Source of the DNA: Lunularia cruciata
Lineage: Eukaryota > Streptophyta > Marchantiopsida > Lunulariales > Lunulariaceae
Length of the DNA: 64,000 nt
Assembly (NCBI GenBank): GCA_948567375.1
Contig: OX419759.1
Location: 28,621,493-28,685,492, forward strand
Reading direction: 5' to 3'
Every line of letters starts with the position of its first letter. Position 1 is the stretch's first letter. Both the position numbers and the translations under genes were made by a program. Of the stretch, positions 56,720 through 64,000 are shown in pieces. The notes beneath the pieces were generated by a model that saw nothing but the letters and a program-made list of their open reading frames with translations, was not told the DNA's origin and ran no database searches.

Positions 56720-57218
56720 GTGAGATTTGAGGAGATTTTCCGCAAGTTCATCCATGTGTTTGATTTTAGTTACAAGGATTTGAAGGAAGTCACCTTGGAG
56801 GAGCACAAGATAGAGGTGGAGTCACATGCAAGACCAATCCGCCAAAAGCAACGTCGCATTAGCCCACCAATATCTTTGGTTGTGAAGGAGGAGATTGATA
56901 AGCTCAAGGAGGCTAGATTTATCTTTGAGGTGGAGAATTCAGAATGGGTGTCTCCAATTGTCATTGTGAAGAAAAAGAATGGCAAGCTTCAGGTATGTAT
57001 GGATTATAAGAAGCTCAATGCTGTTACCAAGAAGGACTACTACCCATTGCCATTTATTGATGAGATCTTGGAGGAGGTTGTAGGTCATGAGAGGTACAGT
57101 TTTGGAGATGGTTATAGTGGATACAACCAAATCAAGATTGCACCAAAGCATCAACAACTCACCACATTCACCACACCTTGAGGAACTTACGCTTTCAAGG
57201 TCATGCCTTTTGGGCTTT
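56720..57218 (+). pseudogene. E2 reverse transcriptase, part 1
   Basis: MRFEEIFRKFIHVFDFSYKD, then EEIDKLKEARFIFEVENSEW, VSPIVIVKKKNGKLQVCMDY, KKLNAVTKKDYYPLPFIDEI, YSFGDGYSGYNQIKIAPKHQ, and after a TGA GTYAFKVMPFGL, where the solo LTR interrupts. It resumes at 60884 with CNAPATFQ. Confidence 0.9.
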
Positions 57219-57305
57219 TGTGGTACCCACATTTTTTTGTTTTTCTATGGTTAGTAGTGTTTAAGAGACAAAGTAAGCACAAAAAAGTCAAATTGCGGAC
57301 GAAGA

Positions 57306-60091
57306 ATGGACGGAAGTAACTTCGGAGGAAAGCCGAAGAAGTTGACATCGGATCCGATGATGGAGGTACTTGGAAGAGGAGTACGCTGGAAAAAATCCAA
57401 AGATCATCATCTTTGGGTTGGAAGCCATAGGAGAGACAAAGACCGTTTAACAACCTTTGTACGTGGCAAGAAAGTACATTTCAAGAAATGGTAGGGGCAG
57501 AAGAATCATGTCTTGACAGTGATCGGGAGTGCATGTAGAAGAGAGAAATTGACTACAATTTGGGGTAATATGAAATTGCGACTGCGTAGGGGGAAGTTGA
57601 ATACTCTGAGTAAATTTCCAATTCCTTTGAGTAGTCATCTTGCAGTAATGTGTGTCCGGAAGCCCATCAAGAGTGAGATTTTCCAAAACCCTGAGGGAGT
57701 TAGAGTGTCTTGTCCAGGAGAGGGTCTTATTTTCCAACATTGTAGAACAAGAGAACAAATCATGGCGAAGAAGGTAGCCAACGCGCTGGTGGTGAGAGGG
57801 TTTGCAATTCGAAGGGTAGATGTAGTGGCTAAAATCAAAGTCTTGATTAGACTTTGTATTACGTTTTTAGCATGGAACTGGAATTTCACTTTCCCAGGAG
57901 TAATGGTAGAGATTGCTGCTAGTAATTGTGAGGAGGGTCCCGAGATGGAAGGGAAGAGAGGCAATCCAGCTCGATGGACTAAGTCGGATTGGAAGTTGGT
58001 ATTGGGAAGAGAAGCAAGAGACCCAACAAGGATCACCTTCTATCGTAAGTGTGATGCTGCAGAGGAGATAGCGGAAATCCAAAATTCATTCTTCGCTCCA
58101 AGAACCACGAATGGCTACAAGGTGGAGTCCTATCGAGACCCAATCCAAAGAAGTGTTGTGGGGGCGATGATGGCTATGTTCAAGCCAGAACGAATGACCT
58201 ACGTGACCATGCAGCAGGCCGTATTCTTCCATCAGATGTTTGCAGGAGTTCTAGTTAATTGAGCGAGGTGCTTTCATCACCGAACAAGGCAGATGGTGGT
58301 GAATTGGAGAATGGGCTCGCCACCGCATTATTTTGCACCGTTCGTAGCTCACTTCTACTTCGGGCTGAACTTGCTATCCAAAGAAAAGCGTCATCGTATG
58401 GTGTCACACATGCACCCCAATTTAAGATGGGAAGCAGATGATGAGGAGCGCCAGTATATGCTGCATCTTCGAGCAAATGACAAGTACTTTGCAAGGACAG
58501 GACAATGGAAAATCAAAGACGTTACTAGTCCAAAGACGAAGAAGCGCATCAAACCCGAAGAAGCCAAGTCGTCTCCCATGCAAAGAAAGACTCGGCGGCT
58601 GATGTTGAAGACAACAAAAGTTGTAAGAGAGGCATCATCGAGATCAAAGTCTAGAAAGGAGATTGAGTCGCAAGAAGAGCACTCGGAAGAAGAGGAGCTC
58701 ACCTTGAAAAGTGAGGAGTCTGGGAGCAAAAGTGATGGAGAGCCAGAGGTTCAAAAGTCAGCAGCTGTAAGTGAGGCTTGTCAAACAATGATAGCACACA
58801 AGTCAAAAGCAGAAGAGGAGGCAGAGAATCTTGCGGGGCTGCGTTCAAGGGGCCAAAACAAAGAAAGTGCCGACACAATACGAAGATTGTAACTTTGGAT
58901 GAAGGAGCCAATGATAGAGGAGACGACTCCAGATGAAGATGGCAAGGAAGAGGAAGAAAACTTTGGTGGGATATCACATTTGACAAAGGTGGTCACACCA
59001 TTGCTGGAGCTGTTGAAGGAACATCGGAGAGAAATTCCCCAAGATCGCAGAAAGGGGATGAATGAGTTGCAGGTGGTGAAGCATCTGTTGAGTGAAGTGA
59101 AGGGGTTGCAGGAGCACCAAGTCCAAAGAAATGAAGAAATTGAAGAACTTCGGAGGGAAGAAGGCTTGAGGAAGAAAACGCTGGCCCTGCTACAAGGAAG
59201 CTACACAGAGACGGAGAAGGAATTGCAGAGGCAGCCAGAGAATTGAAGGAGCAGGCGATGTGGCTGAGCAAAATGAAGGAAGAAGTGAGTACAGTGCGCA
59301 TCGAGAATGTTCATTTGAAGGCAATGATCATCATAATGGAGCAAGAGTTGGATAGCTTGAAGAAGAGTGCAGCAGCGAAGGATCAAGCATGGCAGAGAGA
59401 GTTGGCATCCAGGCAAGAAGAAGAAGAGCGATTGCGAGAACTTGTCAAGAGTGCAGAACAGCAAAGTATGCAGTATGCAAAGGAGAAGAAGATGCTTGCT
59501 GCAGAATACAAAGACAAGTTGAAGATGTATCGTGAGGAGTTGAAGATAGAACGCTCTCGAGGATATGAATCAAAATCAGTAGGAGAAGTTGCGGGGAAAT
59601 TAAGAGCAATCTTAAGCACAGAGGCTGAAGGGAGATTGGAAGAAGCTCGCCTACATGAGTTGAAATTACTTGTGTAGGAGACTTGGAAGCAAAAAGCCAA
59701 GGATGTGGACATGAACACATTGCTGATTCAGTTGAGAGAGCGTGTAGATAGGAAAATCTTAGAGGTAGAGAATAATGTTAGTCTTAGACTGGATTTAGTC
59801 AATTTGGAGTTAGAGAAAATTCTGAATAGTGTGACAGTGGAGAAGAAATTCAATGTCGCAATAGTAGGAATACAAGTATCATCGGACTTGAGAATTGAAA
59901 CATTAGAGAAGAGTGGGTCGGGAAATACAAATGCAGATAGATTATCCGTGAGCTCAATTGTAGATTGTAGTGAAGAAGTTGTAGAATTAGTAAAGAAATT
60001 AGTAGAATCAATCATACCCAAAGAAGGTGAAATATTAGGAAGATCATTGGGTTTGGAAGTCGATGATGAGGTAGACATCGGATTGGGATAA
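57306..60091 (+). pseudogene. LTR-ORF copy iv, best preserved
   Basis: About 928 codons from MDGSNFGGKPKK to GLEVDDEVDIGLG. Only one frameshift (near 59243) and four in-frame stops (57492 TAG, 58260 TGA, 58890 TAA, 59675 TAG) break it. Layout: basic N-terminus (VRGKKVHFKKW); conserved region (about residues 240-370) with ITFYRKCDAAEE, TTNGYKVESYRDP, MAMFKPERMTYVTMQQAVFF, PPHYFAPFVAHFYFGLNLL; acidic segment ESQEEHSEEEELTLKSEESG; coiled coil of about 250 residues (LLELLKEH, EEIEELRREEGLRKKTLALL, MEQELDSLKKSAAAKDQAWQ, EEEERLRELVKSAEQQ); ARLHELKLLV; LRERVDRKILEVENNVSLRL; acidic C-terminus. No signal peptide or membrane segment is seen, so it is not a typical envelope protein. Function unknown. 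Confidence 0.8.
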
Positions 60092-60209
60092 ATGTCGATT
60101 TTGAGATAAGAAGAGGCAGATATGGAGAGATAGATTGTCACTTAGGACCTACAGGTAGGAAGAGATGTTAGGAAGCGGTGCTAGGTAGGCAAGTCTACCA
60201 TTTGCCTTA

Positions 60210-60218
60210 GTATTTAAG
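60210..60218 (+). promoter_or_regulatory. TATA-like box of the solo LTR
   Basis: GTATTTAAG, 119 nt after the LTR-ORF stop, at the same place as in the E1 LTRs. Transcription would start downstream, putting the ORF in U3. Confidence 0.45.
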
Positions 60219-60883
60219 TGGAGTATTTGCAGTACGATGTTATTCAATATTCATATTTCTGAAGATAGATAAAGTGAAGTGTTGTTCTCAGTACTCGTTG
60301 CTTAAGCTTAATTCCGGTAGTCAATTTCGTGTTTGTGTTTGTGTGGAGAATTCCAAAGTGCAAGTCAGTGTGTCTATGGATGTTGGAATCTACAGCCTTG
60401 ATCCTCATTCTGTGTGTTTGATCCTGAGTGCAGTGCATTGGAGCAATGCCTTGACAGATCTGAGAGGAATTGTAGTGTTGGTAGTTTTTTGCATTTGTGA
60501 GTGCAGCACGAAGTTGATGTGAAGCAATTTCAATCGAGGAAGTTGTGCCTTCAGTGGAGGGGTGGAACATAATTTTGAGGTGAAATTGGTCTTCACAGTG
60601 AAGTGCCGTCTTTGGGAGAATCTGAATCATCACAATCAAGAGTTGTTTGGACAAAATTTGCTATGTTGTGATTATGTGTGTGTATTCGTGACAAGTTGTC
60701 AAGATTGTGAGCTTGTTACTCTCTTCTGGGTGTAGTTTCTACCTGAGAGATTAAAGAAGACATCAAGAAGAACTGCAATTGTGACTTTTGACTTTGTATT
60801 TGACCAATTTTGGGTAGTATCTCTGTGGGAACAAACTTTACTTACCCAATTACCGCAAACGTGATATTTGCCGGGTTGTCACA

Positions 60884-61283
60884 ACTTTGCAATGCTCCAG
60901 CCACATTCCAATGGTTCATGAACAAGGTATTTGAACCTTTCATTGGGAAATTTATGAGAGACTTCATTGATGACTTTTGTGTCTATGGGAGCAAGGAAGA
61001 GCACTTTGAGCACCTAATCAAAGTCTTGCAACGCTTGGATGAGGCAAATGCATCACTCAACCCAGAGAAGTGCATTTTTGGATGTGAAGAAGGTCTACTT
61101 TTGGGGCACATCATCTCCAAGGATGGAATAGCAGTTGATCCTGAGAAGGTGAGGAAAATCTCAGACCTTCCATTCCCTTCAAGCTTGACAAAGTTACACC
61201 AATTCTTGGGAATGATTGGATACTATAGGAGGTTCATCTTCTCATTTTCCAACAAGGCTTATGCATTGACCATCTACATCTAG
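60884..61283 (+). pseudogene. E2 reverse transcriptase, part 2
   Basis: CNAPATFQWFMNKVFEPFIG, DFIDDFCVYGSKEEHFEHLI (FIDD catalytic motif), NPEKCIFGCEEGLLLGHIIS and LHQFLGMIGYYRRFIFSFSN. A stop/frameshift follows at 61281. Confidence 0.9.
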
Positions 61284-61288
61284 ATTAC

Positions 61289-61800
61289 ATGGTGATTTTG
61301 GAGGACAAGGAAGCTCTCAAAGCTTTTGAGGAGCTCAAGCAATCCCTTGTTGTAGCTCCAATTCTTGCTACACCTGATTGGAGTAAGCCTTTCATCCTCT
61401 ACACTGATGCTTCTTATGTAGCTATAGGATGCACTCTTAGTCAATTAGACCAAGATGGGCATAATCATCCAATAGCTTATGCTAGTAGGCAGATGGTTTT
61501 AGCAGAGAAGAACTACTCTGTCATGGAGAGAGAAGGGTTGGCAGTGATCTTTGGTCTCAAGAAGTTTAGACACTACTTGATTGGAGGGAAAGCCACCATT
61601 GTCATGGATCACAAGGTTTTGAAGTACATCTTCAACAAGCCTAATGTTGAAGGGAGACTAGCAAGGTGGATGATACTCTTGTCTGAGTATGACTACACCA
61701 TTGAGGATAGGCCAAGAAAGAAACATGCAAATGCTGATTTGTTATCTAGAGCCTATGATCATGATGATGATGAGCCAGTGGATGATTCCTTCCCGGATGA
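61289..61800 (+). pseudogene. E2 RNase H
   Basis: PFILYTDASYVAIGCTLSQL, IAYASRQMVLAEKNYSVMER, GLKKFRHYLIGGKATIVMDH, and the end KKHANADLLSRA. The frame is intact here and continues into integrase. Confidence 0.9.
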
Positions 61801-63130
61801 GGAGCTCATGACAATCTCAGTCACTCAAGAGGTTCCAATGGAGTACAAGGAGATTGTGGATTTTGTGACAAGAGGTAACTATCCAAAAGGGATGCATGTT
61901 AGGGAGAGGAAGGCCCTTGTAGCAAGATCTAGACCTTACACAATGGTGGAGGATATTCTTTTTCACCAAGGAGCAGATGGTCTACTTCAAAGAGTAGTGG
62001 GTAAGGAAGAGTCTATTCTACTCATAAAGGAGTTTCATGAAGGTTTAGTATGTGGAAGACACTTTGTAGGAAAGGTGATTGCTTTCAAGATTCTAGATGC
62101 AGGTTACCATTGGAGAGGGATTTTCAAGGATTGTCTTGATTATTGAAAAACTTGTCATGTTTGTCAAGCTTTTGCTAGAAAGTCTACATCCACTCCACCA
62201 CTTAGATCAATTCCATTGCTAGGACCTTTTGAGAAGTGGGGAATTGATTTTGTAGGTCCTCTCAATAGAACCCCAAGGAACAATCGGTACATTGTGGTAG
62301 TTACTGATTACCTTACCAAGTGGGTTGAGGCTAGACCATTGAGGGACAAGAATGAAGCTGAAGTGGATAGATTTCTTTATGAACGCATTATCACTAGGTT
62401 TGGATGCCCTTTGGAGTTAGTTTTTGATAGAGGAGGAGAGTTTACATGAAGCATTACTATAGCCATGCTACAACATTTCTCTATCACACATAGAGTAACT
62501 ACATCCTATAAGCCAAATTCCAATGGCTTGGCAGAGAGAACCAATCAGACCTTGTGCATGATGTTGGCCAAAGATGCAGAAATGGAGGGGGCTAAACATC
62601 ATTGAGACAAGAGGATTCATGCAGTTTTGTGGGAGTATAGGACAACCATGAAGACCTCCACCGGATATTCTCCATTTCAATTGGTGTATGGTATTGAGTC
62701 TACCTTACCTATTCACTTTGATCTTCCTACCTTCCAAAGCATTCATAGGAGATTGAAGAAAGCACAAGGAGGTGATGCAGAGAAGTCAAGGAAGGATCAA
62801 CTCATGGAGTTGGAAGAGGCAAGAGCAGTTGCTATGGTTTGAGTGGAGCAAGCCCAAAGGAAACAAAAGGAGAGCTATGACAAGAGGCAAGGCAAGAAGA
62901 AGGTGGAGACTTTCAAAGAAGGTGATTGGGTAATGTTGTTTGATTCCATTTGATTCAAGAGAGTGCAAAAGAAGTTTTTGCCTAAGTTCTTTGGACCTTT
63001 CATAGTGGAGAAGGTGTGGGGCAATTACACTTATGATCTCAAGGAGTTGGAAGGAAGACACTTTGATAGGATTAACCATGATAAGTTGAAGATGTACCAT
63101 AGAGAGACCTTCACTTTGAGGACAAAGTGA
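61801..63130 (+). pseudogene. E2 integrase
   Basis: Zinc-binding region (HEGLVCGRHFVGKVIAFKIL then CHVCQAFARKS); core with FEKWGIDFVGPLNRTPRNNR, VVVTDYLTKWVEARPLRDKN, GCPLELVFDRGGEFT and TSYKPNSNGLAERTNQTLCM; C-terminal EGDWVMLFDSI and FFGPFIVEKVWGNYTYDLKE, ending ETFTLRTK. All in one frame with five or so TGA codons, most explicable as CGA or TGG decay. No chromodomain. Confidence 0.9.
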
Positions 63131-63137
63131 AAACTTA

Positions 63138-63150
63138 GTCCGGGGGTAAA
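63138..63150 (+). other. E2 polypurine tract
   Basis: Short tract tccgggggtaaa immediately before the 3' LTR, shortly after the integrase stop at 63130. Confidence 0.6.
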
Positions 63151-63842
63151 TGTAACACCCATTTGTGCATGTGTGTGGTATTGTGATATTTAGCTTGGTA
63201 TTACAAGTACTTAAGAGATATTATTTATATAGAGATAAATGATGGTTCTATATTATTCATGGTTAGCTAAAGTTAGTCATAGCTAAGATAGAGGGGACCT
63301 TACTTTAGAGGAAGTAGAAAAGATGAGCACCACTATTTTGGATTTTAGTGTGTTCACTTGGTATTATTCCTAGCTGTTTGGCTTTGAGGAAAGAGTTGAG
63401 AACTCTTGGGCCCGCAAACCTTTTTGTTTTGGATTCTTCTTTAGTCCAAGGATAGCCCATGTGAAGGAATCCTTGACTTAGTGGTTGGGTCAAGATAAGA
63501 CCACATGCTTAGGAGAATATGCCCATTTGAATGGATATTCCTTTCTACTTTTTGACTTTACTTGACTTTTAGCCTAGTAACTTGAGTTACTACGGTAATT
63601 AGTAACTTTGGTACATAACTATTTCACAAGTATATAAACAAGGGGCGAGGAGGTACTCATCATCCTTTCATTTGCAACTATCTTTCTCTCATTGAGTTCT
63701 CTAGTGAGCAATGTCTTGAGTCTTGGAGTGTTAGCCTTGGAGGAGTATGATGGAGTTGGGGTTCCTTGCCTTCTTAGTCCATGGTGCGCTACCATAATAG
63801 CCATCAGAGGTTCATCTTGAGTGAGAGACAAGCCGGCTCACA
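63151..63842 (+). repeat. E2 3' LTR
   Basis: 692 bp, the same length as the 5' LTR, with about 16 substitutions by hand alignment. Confidence 0.95.
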
Positions 63843-64000
63843 GACTCGACCACCACCATACCTCACCTTGGGTTTCCTCTCTTGGTCTTCTGAGGTTTTG
63901 TCTTGTCTTCGGCTTCGGCCTGCCAACTTCACTTCTTTGACTTTGGAGTACTTGCTTCTATCTCCACGTTCTTCACCGTCTTCTTGTAGTACTCATCGGT
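63843..64000. other. Flanking sequence, unidentified
   Basis: Not a continuation of the E3 gag. The minus strand is open from the window edge (DEYYKKTVKNVEIEASTPKS) for about 23 codons to a stop near 63930; too short to assign. Confidence 0.3.

Larger units (their letters stand above)
57219..60883 (+). repeat. Solo LTR of the E1 family, 3665 bp, with target duplication
   Basis: TGTGGTACCC at 57219 to TTGTCACA at 60883. Flanks are gcttt (57214-57218) and acttt (60884-60888), a 5 bp duplication with one change. Removing insert plus one copy restores the RT reading FGLCNAPATF. No gag or pol of this family is present inside. Confidence 0.9.
52243..63842 (+). mobile_element. E2: Ty3/gypsy element with 692 bp LTRs, split by a solo LTR
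   Basis: Order: LTR, PBS, long leader with a CCHC ORF, gag, protease, RT (part 1), E1-family solo LTR, RT (part 2), RNase H, integrase, polypurine tract, LTR. Without the insertion it would be about 7.9 kb. I count about 16 mismatches between the 692 bp LTRs, so it is fairly young. Flanks are aagtt (left) and gactc (right), so there is no visible target duplication, and the E3 gag does not resume on the right. Confidence 0.9.

Noticed and set aside
57219-60883. Reading the 57-61 kb insert as a host coiled-coil gene captured by E2
   Set aside because: It is collinear with E1 LTRs from TG to CA, including the R/U5 part, and has its own target duplication.
1-64000. CRISPR arrays, bacterial operons, rRNA and tRNA genes
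   Set aside because: None seen. The repeats present are transposon or satellite type, and the sequence is plant nuclear DNA.

Overview
The window is nuclear DNA of a land plant with a large, repeat-rich genome. It holds one recognisable host gene, the plant LisH/WD40 co-repressor subunit HOS15 (TBL1 family), read on the minus strand through introns. Almost everything else is retroelement DNA. Degraded Penelope-like retroelements (PLEs) with a GIY-YIG endonuclease, stacked Ty3/gypsy nests and a long intron full of repeats suggest a non-angiosperm lineage (lycophyte, fern, bryophyte or gymnosperm), but I cannot fix the species.

Layout. 1-9051: non-coding and PLE-derived, with a GIY-YIG ORF at the left edge, a PLE reverse-transcriptase remnant near 5.2-5.9 kb, three diverged copies of a longer repeat, a dozen copies of a short hairpin motif and a foldback element. 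9052-14164 (-): twelve HOS15 exons; the exons for the last WD repeats are not visible down to base 1. 14165-14640: leader and promoter. 14.64-16.08 kb: about six units of a ~220 bp AT-rich tandem repeat. 16.9-19.1 kb (-): chromovirus remnant with its LTR. 20.04-36.57 kb (+): a second chromovirus, split by element E1.

E1 (21321-34957, minus strand, 13.6 kb) is the most interesting object. It is a complete Ty3/gypsy element with ~3.7 kb LTRs, and the U3 part of each LTR carries a ~930-codon reading frame (called LTR-ORF here) for a protein with a conserved N-terminal half, an acidic linker, a long coiled coil and a conserved C-terminus. The polypurine tract and the integrase stop lie immediately before the LTR, so the ORF is inside the LTR and not between pol and LTR. 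A solo LTR with its own near-perfect 5 bp target duplication (57219-60883) confirms the boundaries. Further copies are a 5'-truncated plus-strand element (39186-46268) and two older LTR fragments (36573-39185). The arrangement is like sag of MMTV or nef of HIV, both encoded in the 3' LTR, but here in a plant gypsy element.

46.3-64.0 kb: a lysine-rich degraded coding remnant; element E3 (two LTRs, PBS, gag with two zinc knuckles, 47.4-52.2 kb); and inserted in the E3 gag, element E2 (52243-63842, 692 bp LTRs with about 16 mismatches), whose RT is split by the E1-family solo LTR. Inferred order of insertion here: E3, then E2, then the E1-family LTR. All retroelement ORFs are broken by stops or frameshifts; HOS15 is clean over the exons seen.
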